Source: Eikenella glucosivorans (GTDB lineage Bacteria; Pseudomonadota; Gammaproteobacteria; Burkholderiales; Neisseriaceae). Taken from it: a DNA stretch of 64,000 nucleotides. The position numbers and the translations under genes were made by a program. The notes below the pieces were generated by a model that made no database searches, was not told the origin of the DNA, and saw only the letters and a program-made list of their open reading frames with translations. The stretch spans positions 1 to 64,000 of the forward strand of contig NZ_JACSGR010000001.1 of the NCBI RefSeq assembly GCF_016025525.2. The letters run 5' to 3'. Positions 1-8,038 of the stretch are shown piece after piece. Numbering within the stretch: the first letter of the stretch is position 1; every line of letters begins with the position of its first letter.

Positions 1-61
1 AAGCCAGCCAGATGGCTTGGCGGTGGTGCGGGGTGAGTCGGGTATTTTTGTGCATGTTCAT
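1..61 (-). CDS. IS481-like transposase, N-terminus only (runs off the window)
   Basis: Reading leftwards from the ATG at 61, the frame stays open to the window edge and gives MNMHKNTRLTPHHRQAIWLA. This resembles, from memory, the N-terminus of IS481-family transposases of Neisseriaceae, where HKNTRLTP is followed by a helix-turn-helix. An AGGAGAA ribosome-binding site lies about 9 nt upstream. A second in-frame ATG at 55 is possible. Only 20 residues are visible, so the family call is tentative and intactness cannot be judged. The element's outer end would lie between here and the transporter gene at 183, perhaps near 109-111 where the leftward strand reads TGT. Confidence 0.5.
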   Translation of the reverse strand, partial: MNMHKNTRLTPHHRQAIWLA

Positions 62-65
62 GTTT

Positions 66-87
66 CAGTATTCTCCTGGAAATACTG
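66..87 (-). promoter_or_regulatory. Hairpin enclosing the transposase ribosome-binding site
   Basis: CAGTATT (66-72) and AATACTG (81-87) are perfect inverted repeats. The loop between them carries the AGGAG of the transposase gene. If the hairpin forms in mRNA it would mask the ribosome-binding site and limit transposase translation. This is inferred from sequence only. Confidence 0.35.
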
Positions 88-182
88 TAAACAACGCTAC
101 TGATTTCTACACCTTCCCTATATTCAGCATGTTCGGCGCATCAATCCATCCAAACATGTCGGATTAGCCGAAACCTTTTCTT

Positions 183-1052
183 TCAGGCGGCCTCCTGCCG
201 CACCAGCCACTTCGGCACCAGCACCGCCGCCAAAGTGGCCGCCACCACCAGCACAATCCCCAGCCACGACAGCGCCGAAATCCGCTCGCCCAAAATCAGC
301 ACCGCCAGCAGCGCCCCGAAAATCGGCCCCAACGCCGACAGAATGCCGGAAACGTTTGCCGACACCGTTTTCATCCCGATATTCCACAAATTATAAGCCA
401 GCCAGCTGCAACACACGCCCAGATACAGCAAGCCCAGCGTGCCCTTCCAGTTCCAATCGATGTGCAGGCTTTCCGCAAACACCAGGCTCGCCGGCAAACA
501 CAACACCGGCGCCGCCGCCATCGTAATCGACGTGAAGGCCGGCGCACCCACCTTCTTAATCATGTCCTGAGTGGGGCGCAGCACCGCGCAAAACACCGTG
601 TTGCCGGCAAATATCAGCGCACTGCCCCACAGGCCGACCTCCCCGCCTTCGCCGCCGCCCGCAATCAACAGCGCCACCCCGCCGAAAGCCGCCACGCCGC
701 ACAGCCACACAAACCAGTGCGCACGATCATAAAAAAAGAAATGGCCGATCAACACCGTTAAAATCGGGCTCAAGCCCAAAATCGTGGTGGCGCTGGCCGC
801 CGACGTGTATTTCACCCCGATAAACTCCAGCATCATCACCACCACATAATTCCAAAACGACATCCACAGCAGCCCGCGCCAATGCCGCGCCTCAATCTGC
901 CGCCAATAACGCAAACAGGGCGGCAGTGCCAGCAGTGCCGCAATCCCCAATCGAAACAGCAACATCAGCGCCGGATCCATCATGGTGAAGGTATATTTGG
1001 CCGCAATAAAAGCGCTGCTCCACAACAGCAGCGCAACAATTTGGTACAACAC
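183..1052 (-). CDS. EamA/DMT-family transporter, tandem copy 1
   Basis: 289-residue inner-membrane protein of the drug/metabolite transporter superfamily. It has about ten hydrophobic helices in two EamA repeats and family-typical segments such as LLLWSSAFIAAKY at the N-terminus and the C-terminal LGERISALSWLGI. The start is a GTG (GTG-TTG-TAC) behind GGGAGAAATT, matching the start context of copy 3. The substrate cannot be deduced; relatives export amino acids or metabolites. It is the last of three tandem paralogues on the minus strand. The C-terminal quarter is almost identical to copy 3 at the DNA level (about 240-325 versus 2600-2680), while the middle differs, which suggests gene conversion. 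The stop codon lies inside a degenerate DUS (AGGCCGCCTGAAAG). Confidence 0.9.
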   Translation of the reverse strand: MLYQIVALLLWSSAFIAAKYTFTMMDPALMLLFRLGIAALLALPPCLRYWRQIEARHWRGLLWMSFWNYVVVMMLEFIGVKYTSAASATTILGLSPILTVLIGHFFFYDRAHWFVWLCGVAAFGGVALLIAGGGEGGEVGLWGSALIFAGNTVFCAVLRPTQDMIKKVGAPAFTSITMAAAPVLCLPASLVFAESLHIDWNWKGTLGLLYLGVCCSWLAYNLWNIGMKTVSANVSGILSALGPIFGALLAVLILGERISALSWLGIVLVVAATLAAVLVPKWLVRQEAA

Positions 1053-1207
1053 AATTTCTCCCCCGGCGCATCCGGCCGAAAAATTATAATGTAAACAGTT
1101 TACTGCGGCCGCAAAGCGCCCGCAAGCGCGGCAAGGGGCTACCTGAAAAACCTCTGCTTAAAAGCAAATAAATCAACTGCAAACTGTCTCTTTATTGCCT
1201 ATCAAAC

Positions 1208-1238
1208 AAAGGCTACCTGAATTTTTCAGGTAGCCTTT
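1208..1238. repeat. Inverted DUS pair, possible terminator
   Basis: Two facing Eikenella-type DUS form a 14-bp perfect stem with a 3-nt loop between transporter copies 2 and 1. A U-rich tail is weak on both strands, so termination is only plausible. The rest of 1053-1397 holds another DUS near 1139 and the composite repeat at 1292-1409; no gene is seen. Confidence 0.6.
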
Positions 1239-1291
1239 TCAAGCATTCATTCACATTGCCTGCCCGCTTCAGCCGTGCCGCAGCAAAATTT

Positions 1292-1409
1292 TAGCTTTGC
1301 AGAAACGCACTCCGTTCGTTTTAACTTCGTTGAAACTGACGCTTTAGCTCCGCAGAAACTCACTTCGTTCGTTTTAACTCCGTTGAAGCTTACGCTTTCA
1401 GGTAGCCTC
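1292..1409 (+). repeat. DUS-linked composite intergenic repeat, two units
   Basis: Two tandem units of a roughly 60-bp sequence: TAGCTnCGCAGAAACTCAC, then TTCGTTCGTTTTAACT, then CGTTGAAGCTTACGCTTTC, the second unit running straight into a DUS that overlaps the end of transporter copy 2. Related copies are near 2354, 11287, 24631, 25664, 34001 and 39204. No coding function is apparent. Confidence 0.6.
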
Positions 1410-2270
1410 TTGGCGGTGCGCCAACAATTTGGGCAGCATCACCGAGCCCACCGTGGCCGAAATCACCAGCACCACGCCCAGCAGCGACAACGCCGAAATC
1501 CGCTCGCCCAAAATCAGCACCGCCAGCAGCGTGCCGAAAATCGGCTCCGAAGCCGTGAGCATCCCAGAAAAATTGGCCGACACACTGGTCATCCCCTTGT
1601 TCCAAAACGTGTACGACAGCCAGCTGCAACACACGCCCAAATACAGCAGCCCCAGCGTGCCCGGCATATTCCAGCCGATGCGCAAGCTGTCGGACAGCAG
1701 CAGGCTCACCGGCAAACACAGCAGCGGCGCCACCGCCATTGATGCCGATGTGAACGCCGGCGCGCCGATGGCCGCAATCATCTTCTGTGTCGGGCGCAGC
1801 GTGGCGCAAAACACCACCCCGCCGCCCAACACCATCAGGCAGCCCAGCAGGCTGATGTCGCCGCCCTCGCCGCCGCCCGCAATCAAGAGCGCCACGCCCA
1901 CAAACGCCAGCAGCCCGCACAGCCAGTGATACCAAGCCGCGCGGTCACGGAAAAAGAAGTGGCCGATAAACACCGTGAGCAGCGGCTCCAGCCCCGCAAT
2001 GGTGGACGTGCTCGCCGCCGAAGTAAACTTCAGCCCCCAAAACTGCAAAGCCAGCACCACCACATAATTCCAAAACGACAGCCACAGCAGCCCCGGCCAA
2101 TATTGCCGCCCGATACCCCGCCAATGGCGCAGGCAGGCCGGCAGCACCAAAAGCGCCGCAATCCCCAGCCGGAACAGCAGCATCATCAGCGGGTCCATCA
2201 TCGTATAAGTATATTTGGCCGCAATGAAGGCGCTGCTCCACAGCAGCACCGCAATGATTTGATAAAGCAT
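1398..2270 (-). CDS. EamA/DMT-family transporter, tandem copy 2
   Basis: 290-residue multi-helix inner-membrane protein of the drug/metabolite transporter superfamily, paralogous to the genes on both sides. The start at the ATG at 2270 is chosen because GGAGGAAG precedes it and the N-terminus MLYQIIAVLLWSSAFIAAKY then aligns with the sister copies; the open frame extends upstream only through repeat DNA. Shared blocks include WYHWLCGLLAF and VALLIAGGGEGG. It is the most divergent copy at the C-terminus. Its last codons and stop (E-A-T-stop) are encoded by an Eikenella DUS (GAGGCTACCTGA). The substrate is unknown. Confidence 0.9.
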   Translation of the reverse strand: MLYQIIAVLLWSSAFIAAKYTYTMMDPLMMLLFRLGIAALLVLPACLRHWRGIGRQYWPGLLWLSFWNYVVVLALQFWGLKFTSAASTSTIAGLEPLLTVFIGHFFFRDRAAWYHWLCGLLAFVGVALLIAGGGEGGDISLLGCLMVLGGGVVFCATLRPTQKMIAAIGAPAFTSASMAVAPLLCLPVSLLLSDSLRIGWNMPGTLGLLYLGVCCSWLSYTFWNKGMTSVSANFSGMLTASEPIFGTLLAVLILGERISALSLLGVVLVISATVGSVMLPKLLAHRQEAT

Positions 2271-2353
2271 GATTTCTTCCTCCGCCAGCAAAACACAGGC
2301 AGCCAGTTTACTGCGCGCCCGCAAGCCTTTGCAAGCAAGGCAAAAGGCTACCT

Positions 2354-2462
2354 GAAAACGAACGAAGTGAGTTTCGCTAAAACGATGTCTTGCGTAGCAA
2401 GGCTGAGTTTCTGCGGAGCTAAAGCGCAAGCCTCAACGGAGTTAAAACGAGCGAAACGAATT
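2354..2462 (-). repeat. DUS-linked composite repeat, inverted and degenerate
   Basis: After a DUS near 2347 the sequence carries reverse-complement pieces of the same composite repeat: AACGAACGAAGTGAGTTTC, GAGTTTCTGCGGAGCTAAAG and CAACGGAGTTAAAACGAGC. It fills the gap between transporter copies 2 and 3. Confidence 0.5.
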
Positions 2463-2524
2463 TCCGCCCGCAACGCCAAATATTTCAGGTAGCCTCCAAA
2501 CCGCGCCAACGCATCCGCCGCGTT

Positions 2525-3403
2525 TCAGCCGGCCCCATCCAAACGCCGCCGCGCCAGCAGCCTCGGCAGCAACACCGCCGCCGCCGTCGCCCCCACCACC
2601 AGCACAATCCCCAGCCACGACAGCGCCGAAATCCGCTCGCCCAAAATCAGCACCGCCAGCAGCGCCCCAAAAATCGGCTCCAGCGCCGACAAAATCCCGG
2701 AGACATTCGCCGACACCGTCTTCATCCCCCTGTTCCACAACGCATAAGCCAGCCAGCTGCAACACACTCCCAGATACAGCAGCCCCAGCACCCCCGGCAC
2801 ATTCCACGCCACTTCCGCCCTCCCCACCGACAGCAGGCCCACCGGCAGATACAGCAGCGGCGCCAACACCATCGACAGCGAAGTGAAGGCCGGCGAGCCG
2901 ATTTCCCCCACCATCCGCTGCATCGGCCGCAGCACCGCACAAAACACCACCCCGCCCGCCAGCACCAGCGCACAGCCCAGCAGGCTGATTTCCCCGCCCT
3001 CGCCGCCGCCCGCAATCAAGAGCGCCACCCCGATGAAGGCCAGCAGCCCGCACAGCCAGTGATACCAACGGGCGCGGTCGCGGAAAAAGAAATGGCCGAT
3101 AAACACCATCAGCAGCGGATCCAGCCCGATGATGGTGGAAGCGCTTGCCGCCGACGTATATTTCAAGCCCCAAAACTGCAAGCTCAGCACCACCACAAAG
3201 TTCCAAAACGATAGCCACATCAGCCGCCGCCACTGCCGCCATGCCAAGCCCCGCCCGAAACGCAGCGCCATCGGCAGCACCAACAGCGCCGCAATCAGCA
3301 GCCGGCACAGCAGCATCAGCGGCGGCTCCATCATCGTATACACATACTTCGCCGCAATAAACGAGCTGCTCCATAAGAGCAGCGCCATGATTTGGTAGAA
3401 CAC
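2525..3403 (-). CDS. EamA/DMT-family transporter, tandem copy 3
   Basis: 292-residue ten-helix transporter of the drug/metabolite superfamily, first gene of the tandem trio. The start is taken as the GTG at 3403 (GTG-TTC-TAC-CAA), which aligns with copy 1 and has GAGAGGAAG just upstream; a GTG at 3424 would add seven residues. The middle of the protein (WYHWLCGLLAFIG, GEISLLGC) follows copy 2, whereas the last 60 residues follow copy 1 nearly exactly, so the gene looks mosaic. The substrate is unknown. Confidence 0.9.
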   Translation of the reverse strand: MFYQIMALLLWSSSFIAAKYVYTMMEPPLMLLCRLLIAALLVLPMALRFGRGLAWRQWRRLMWLSFWNFVVVLSLQFWGLKYTSAASASTIIGLDPLLMVFIGHFFFRDRARWYHWLCGLLAFIGVALLIAGGGEGGEISLLGCALVLAGGVVFCAVLRPMQRMVGEIGSPAFTSLSMVLAPLLYLPVGLLSVGRAEVAWNVPGVLGLLYLGVCCSWLAYALWNRGMKTVSANVSGILSALEPIFGALLAVLILGERISALSWLGIVLVVGATAAAVLLPRLLARRRLDGAG

Positions 3404-3489
3404 AACTTCCTCTCTATAAGTCACGTTAAACCCATGATATATTTTTTTACAAGCACAGCAAGAGATTATCTGAAAATATTTACTTAATT

Positions 3490-3558
3490 AGGCTACCTGA
3501 AAATACTAACTTATCACTTTAAAATCTGCAAAAAACAGTGCCAGTTTCAGGTAGCCTT
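3490..3558. repeat. Facing DUS pair beside AT-rich island
   Basis: An AGGCTACCTGAAAA at 3490 and its inverted partner TTTCAGGTAGCCT near 3544 are separated by about 40 nt. They mark the edge of an AT-rich stretch (3404-4450) that contains one gene. Confidence 0.5.
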
Positions 3559-3642
3559 TCTTTAATACGTTTTTAAACATATCAGATATTTCTCAAACAA
3601 TCTTACTCTAGATCCATGTTGCTCATACGTGATACGTTTAAT

Positions 3643-4368
3643 TTACTCTGACAATTTGAACGTAAGTCCCTTAGGCGCTTCATACAACGAAGAGCGTCTA
3701 AATTTAAACCTACCTTTTTTAATAATATGATCTTTATATGCTTTTTTTAGATAAGGATTTATCCTTGGATCAAATAAAAGAATATCAAACAACTCTATTG
3801 GATTAATATCAAACTTAAAGGTGTCATATTGACATAACTTATCTCTCCCAAAATAGATAAGCCTTATTTCATCCTCATGTTGAAAAGCTTCTCGTTTATA
3901 TAGAAGTGATTCTGCAATACCACTCCCATCAGTTTTTAACAGATTTATTTCTTTAAGCTTATCTATTAATTCACTTTTCTTGAAATATTTTACCTGTCCA
4001 ATAAAACCACGGACTTTTGCAAACTCTCCAACTTGTCCATGCAAAGAATTCAATAATTTTCTAGGAGTTGTAGAAACTCTTATACCATCTTTATTTGGGG
4101 AGTAAATACGCCACATTGCATCTGACTCTCTAAGCCAAGTCCAACATTGAGCATATACTGAGTTCCTGGCTGCTATACTAGTTTTTTCTCCCGATATAAT
4201 AAACGTTGAAGATAACAACGCATTTTCAAAAGGATCATCCCATAATTTTGGTTTTAATAAAGTCAATTTGTTAGTATCCAATATTTCTAAAAATCGGTGT
4301 ATTGGGAAAATTCTATAAATCGGTTTATCTAGCTTTTCTTCATTTATAAATAGAAAATTCTTTTCCAT
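3643..4368 (-). CDS. DUF2971 domain protein in an AT-rich island
   Basis: 241-residue soluble protein with the hallmarks of DUF2971: an N-terminal YRIF near residue 18, LWDDPFEN around 43-50, and CWTWLRESDAMWRIYS around 76-91, followed by a basic, lysine-rich C-terminal half. No signal peptide or membrane helix is visible. The biochemical role of the family is not established; members are often found in accessory DNA. Base composition and codon use (many AAA, TTT, ATA) differ sharply from the GC-rich neighbours, which suggests horizontal acquisition. It stands alone between the transporter trio and pmbA, with no partner gene. Confidence 0.75.
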   Translation of the reverse strand: MEKNFLFINEEKLDKPIYRIFPIHRFLEILDTNKLTLLKPKLWDDPFENALLSSTFIISGEKTSIAARNSVYAQCWTWLRESDAMWRIYSPNKDGIRVSTTPRKLLNSLHGQVGEFAKVRGFIGQVKYFKKSELIDKLKEINLLKTDGSGIAESLLYKREAFQHEDEIRLIYFGRDKLCQYDTFKFDINPIELFDILLFDPRINPYLKKAYKDHIIKKGRFKFRRSSLYEAPKGLTFKLSE

Positions 4369-4456
4369 AATCTACCATATTAATCAAACATTATAAAAAC
4401 AACGTAGTAGCGCCTTTAACCTTTCATCATTGGGAAGCATATCCGCGTCAAGCCGC

Positions 4457-5785
4457 TCAACGCCCGGCCACAGTCATTTTTTCCAGCAGCAGGGAGCCGA
4501 CTTTGTGGGCGCTGCGTTTGAGCGCGTCGTTGGCGGCGCCGGCGATGTTGGGCAGCATGTCTTGCAGGCGGCCGGCGATGGTGATTTCCTGCACGGGGTA
4601 GGCGATTTCGCCGTTTTCCACCCAAAATCCGGCGGCGCCGCGCGAATAATCGCCGGTAACCGTGTTCACGCCCTGCCCCATCAGCTCGGTCACCAAGAGG
4701 CCGCTGCCCATTTCGCGCAGGAGCTCGGCCCGGGTGGCGTGGGTGTGGTTGAGCACCAGGTTGTGCACGCCGCCGGCGTTGGCGGTGGTGTCGAGGCCGA
4801 GCTTGCGGGCGCTGTAGCTGCCGAGGAAGTAGCCGCGGATGATGCCGTTTTCAATCACGAAACGCGGCCGGGTGGCCACGCCTTCGGCGTCGAAAGCGGT
4901 GCTGGCCAAGGCTTTGGGCAGGTGCGGCTCTTCACGCAGGCTGAGCGTATCGGGCAGGATTCGGCGGCCGATGCTGTCTTGCAGGAAGCTGGTTTGGCGG
5001 TAGAGCGCGCTGCCGCTGAGCGCGCCCACCAGATGCCCGATGAGGCTACCTGAAACGGTAGCGTCGAACAGCACGGGGTAGCTGCCGGTGGGCAGGCTTC
5101 TGGCGCCGAGGCGTTGCGCGGCGCGGCGGGCGGCGGCTTGGCCGATGTGTTCTGGCGTGTCCAAATCGGCGGGGTCGCGGGCGAGATCGTACCAATAATC
5201 GCGCTGCATGCCTTGTTCGCCGCCGGCCACCATGCTGCAGGAGAGGCTGTGGCGCGAGCTTTTTTGATATTGCATGAAGCCGTGGCTGTTGCCGTATACG
5301 TATTGATAATGCCCGGTTTGCACGCCGGCGCCTTCGGAATTGCAGATGCGGCTGTCGGCCTGCTGCGCGGCCTCTTCGCTGCGGCGGGCGAGCTCGGCGG
5401 CGGCTGCGGTATCGAGCGGCCACTCGTAATAGCTGTGCAAATCGGGAAATTCGGTGGCCATCAGCGCGGCATCGGCCAGGCCGGCGCAATCGTCGGCGGC
5501 GGTGTAGCGGGCGATGTCGAGCGCGGCGCGCACGGTGTCGGCAATGGCTTGGGGCGAGAAATCGGCGGTGCTGGCGCGGCCTTTGCGCTGCCCGGCATAC
5601 ACGGTGAGGTCGAGCGATTTGTCTTGCTGGTATTCGATTTGCTCGATTTCCTGCAAACGCACCTGCACCGATTGGCCGATGGATTCGCTCACGTCGGCTT
5701 CGGCGGCAGTGGCGCCGCCGGCTTTGGCCAGCGTCAGGGCTTGGGCGCAAACGTCGCGCAGGGTTTGCTCGCTGTGGTTGAACAT
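4457..5785 (-). CDS. pmbA: Metalloprotease-family protein PmbA/TldE
   Basis: 442 residues, close to the 450 of E. coli PmbA. In that family TldE/PmbA pairs with TldD to form a cytosolic protease that processes small peptides such as microcin and degrades unfolded peptides; TldE lacks the metal-binding helix carried by TldD. The N-terminal half contains DLTVYAGQRKGRASTADF and the C-terminal half NAGGVHNLVL and TGDYSRGAAGFWVENG, all typical of PmbA. tldD is not in the window. A DUS lies inside the gene at about 5044-5056. The start MFNHSEQTL is the only good one. Confidence 0.92.
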   Translation of the reverse strand: MFNHSEQTLRDVCAQALTLAKAGGATAAEADVSESIGQSVQVRLQEIEQIEYQQDKSLDLTVYAGQRKGRASTADFSPQAIADTVRAALDIARYTAADDCAGLADAALMATEFPDLHSYYEWPLDTAAAAELARRSEEAAQQADSRICNSEGAGVQTGHYQYVYGNSHGFMQYQKSSRHSLSCSMVAGGEQGMQRDYWYDLARDPADLDTPEHIGQAAARRAAQRLGARSLPTGSYPVLFDATVSGSLIGHLVGALSGSALYRQTSFLQDSIGRRILPDTLSLREEPHLPKALASTAFDAEGVATRPRFVIENGIIRGYFLGSYSARKLGLDTTANAGGVHNLVLNHTHATRAELLREMGSGLLVTELMGQGVNTVTGDYSRGAAGFWVENGEIAYPVQEITIAGRLQDMLPNIAGAANDALKRSAHKVGSLLLEKMTVAGR

Positions 5786-5859
5786 GATGATGTGCCTGTG
5801 TCGATAGGATGGAAAGGCGGTATTGTAACCGAAGCGGCTGCCGATTTTTCAGGTAGCCT

Positions 5860-5889
5860 TTGGGCTGCCGCCCATGCTTTCGCTATAAT
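5860..5889 (+). promoter_or_regulatory. Putative promoter of zwf
   Basis: A perfect TATAAT at 5884-5889 with a weak TTGGGC -35 at 5860-5865 and an 18-bp spacer, about 30 nt before the zwf start. Confidence 0.5.
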
Positions 5890-5919
5890 GCGCCTGTTTT
5901 CCCGTTCACGGCCACCCCC

Positions 5920-7368
5920 ATGTCCATCCCATTCGACCTTGTTTTCTTCGGCGGCACCGGCGACCTCGTGATGCGCAAGCTGCTGCCCGCCCTCTATCAA
6001 GCCCACGCCGCCGGCACGCTGCACGCCGAAGGCCGCATCATCGGCCTCGGCCGCCGCGACCTCGGCCGCGGTGGCTACCTGAAAAAAGTGGAAGAATCCG
6101 CCCGGCCGCACATCCCCAACCTCGATGCCCGCCAATGGCAAACCTTTTGCCAACGCATCGACTACCTGCCCGTGGATGCCGAAAACGCCGAGCAGTTCCA
6201 CCGCCTCGCCGCCCTGCTCGGCAGCGCCGCCGGGCAGAAAGGCCGCGCCCTGGTGATCTACCTCTCCACCGCGCCGCACTACTTCATGCCCATCTGCCGC
6301 CACCTCGCCGCCGCCGGGCTCAACCGCACCGAAACCCGCATCGTGCTGGAAAAACCGCTCGGCCACGACCTCGCCTCCGCGCAGCACATCAACACCGCCG
6401 TGGCCGCCTTCTTCCGCGAAGAGCAGATCTACCGCATCGACCATTATCTGGGCAAAGAGCCCGTGCAAAACCTGCTCGCCCTGCGCTTTGCCAACCGCCT
6501 GTTCGAGCCCCTGTGGTGTTCCGCCCAAATCCGCGCCGTGGAAATCACCATTGCCGAAGAGCTCGGCGTGGAAAAACGCGGCGAGTTCTACGACCAAACC
6601 GGCGCCCTGCGCGACATGCTGCAAAACCACCTTCTGCAGCTCCTCTGCTTCACCGCCATGGAGCCGCCCCGCTCGCTCGGCGACAGCGACGTGCGCAACG
6701 CCAAGCTCGGCGTACTCAACGCCCTCAAGCCCTTCAACGCCTACAGCGTGCGCGCCGACGTGGTGCGCGGCCAATATGCGGCCGGGCAAATCCGCGGCGA
6801 ACACGTGCGCGCCTACCGCGAAGAAGCCAACGTGTCCCCGCAAAGCCGCACCGAAACCTTCGTCGCCCTGCGCGCCGAAATCGACAACCCCCGCTGGCGC
6901 GGCGTGCCGTTTTTACTGCGCACCGGCAAACGCATGGCCGGGCGGCTGGCCGAAATCGTGCTGCACTTCTGGCCCGAAGCCCACCCCCTGTTCGGCTGCG
7001 GCGGCTCGCCTAACCGCTTGAGCGTGCGCCTGCAACCGCAGGAATCCGTCAAACTCTTTCTGCAAATGAAAGCCCCCGGCACCAACCTGTGCGTGCACGA
7101 GGCCACGCTCGACCTCGACCTGCTCAAAATCTTCCCCGAGCGCCGCGCCGACGCCTACGAACGCCTCCTGCTCGACGCCATCGACGGCAAACTCGCCCTC
7201 TTCATGCGCAGCGACGAGCTCGAAGCCGCCTGGCGCTGGCTGCAGCCCGTGCTCGACGACTGGGATGCGCGCCAACCCGAGCCGCTGCCCTACGCCGCCG
7301 GCAGCCACGGCCCCGATGCCGCCATCGACATGGCTGCCGCCTGCGGCGTGGATTGGCGCAACCGCTAA
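5920..7368 (+). CDS. zwf: Glucose-6-phosphate 1-dehydrogenase
   Basis: Oxidises glucose 6-phosphate to 6-phosphogluconolactone with NADP+, first step of the oxidative pentose phosphate and Entner-Doudoroff routes. The 482-residue length fits the family. The nucleotide-binding loop GGTGDLVMRK is at residues 11-20 and the substrate signature RIDHYLGKE at 172-180. The ATG at 5920 is chosen over an earlier in-frame one because the protein then begins just before the Rossmann fold and the TATAAT lies upstream. A DUS within the gene encodes G-Y-L-K at 52-55. It is followed by a small membrane-protein gene, then pgl and glk, forming a glucose-entry cluster. Confidence 0.96.
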   Translation: MSIPFDLVFFGGTGDLVMRKLLPALYQAHAAGTLHAEGRIIGLGRRDLGRGGYLKKVEESARPHIPNLDARQWQTFCQRIDYLPVDAENAEQFHRLAALLGSAAGQKGRALVIYLSTAPHYFMPICRHLAAAGLNRTETRIVLEKPLGHDLASAQHINTAVAAFFREEQIYRIDHYLGKEPVQNLLALRFANRLFEPLWCSAQIRAVEITIAEELGVEKRGEFYDQTGALRDMLQNHLLQLLCFTAMEPPRSLGDSDVRNAKLGVLNALKPFNAYSVRADVVRGQYAAGQIRGEHVRAYREEANVSPQSRTETFVALRAEIDNPRWRGVPFLLRTGKRMAGRLAEIVLHFWPEAHPLFGCGGSPNRLSVRLQPQESVKLFLQMKAPGTNLCVHEATLDLDLLKIFPERRADAYERLLLDAIDGKLALFMRSDELEAAWRWLQPVLDDWDARQPEPLPYAAGSHGPDAAIDMAAACGVDWRNR

Positions 7369-7454
7369 GCCCAATCAGGCTACCTGAAGAAACAATCTAC
7401 TGAATATTCAGCTATAATCCTGCCACCCGATTACCCAAACCAAGGAGCTTCACC

Positions 7455-7940
7455 ATGAATAACCTCGACGAACGTTACCGCGCCCCGCAAAGCGAAAACA
7501 CCGGCTCGCGCAGCCAAGGCACGCCCGAATTGTGGAACCCGAATGCGGCAGCCTGCTGGTCGCTACTGTTTTCGCCCGTGTTCGGCGCGGCGCTGCATAT
7601 GCTCAACGCCCGCGCCATGGGCGACCAGGAGTTGGAAAAGCTGAACAAAGTTTTCATGTGGGGCATGGTGGCCGTTATCCTGTTGTCCGTGCCGATTGCT
7701 CTGATTTTCAATCTGAACACCAATTTTGTCGGTCTCGCCCTGCTGGGTGCGTGGTATGGCGGCGTGGGCCGCAAACAGGTGGCGTTGGTGAAGGACGAAC
7801 TCGGCAACGACTATCCGCGCAAGCCTTGGGGCAAAGCCATCGGCTTGGGTTGTGTCGGCATTCTGGCGCTGCTGGCTTACGGCGCAGGGATGGGCATATT
7901 GCTTTACGCCTTGGGCCTGTACACACCCATTCCGGAATAA
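7455..7940 (+). CDS. Small membrane protein of unknown function
   Basis: 161 residues. A polar N-terminus (1-32) is followed by hydrophobic stretches near residues 34-50, 66-86, 88-100 and 130-152, so three or four membrane helices are likely. The start ATG at 7455 has AAGGAG 6-8 nt upstream and a TATAAT at 7413-7418. I do not recognise the family with certainty. It sits between zwf and pgl, which are usually adjacent, but nothing in it suggests a catalytic role in sugar metabolism. Confidence 0.75.
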   Translation: MNNLDERYRAPQSENTGSRSQGTPELWNPNAAACWSLLFSPVFGAALHMLNARAMGDQELEKLNKVFMWGMVAVILLSVPIALIFNLNTNFVGLALLGAWYGGVGRKQVALVKDELGNDYPRKPWGKAIGLGCVGILALLAYGAGMGILLYALGLYTPIPE

Positions 7941-7952
7941 GCCGATTATATT

Positions 7953-8036
7953 TTTCAGGTAGCCTCTCAATGCAACGGAAGGCTACCTGAAAACTTGTTC
8001 CCCCGTTTCCTTTCCCCATTCAAGGCTACCTGAAAA
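7953..8036. repeat. Three DUS copies before pgl
   Basis: One inverted copy (7953-7965) and two forward copies (7979-7993 and 8022-8036). The first two face each other and could end transcription of the preceding gene. The third abuts the pgl start codon, so its AAGG is the only ribosome-binding-like sequence near the ATG. Confidence 0.7.
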
Positions 8037-8038
8037 AT

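Noticed and set aside
7455..7940. A sugar-phosphate regulator such as HexR between zwf and pgl
   Set aside because: The product is a membrane protein with no helix-turn-helix or SIS domain.
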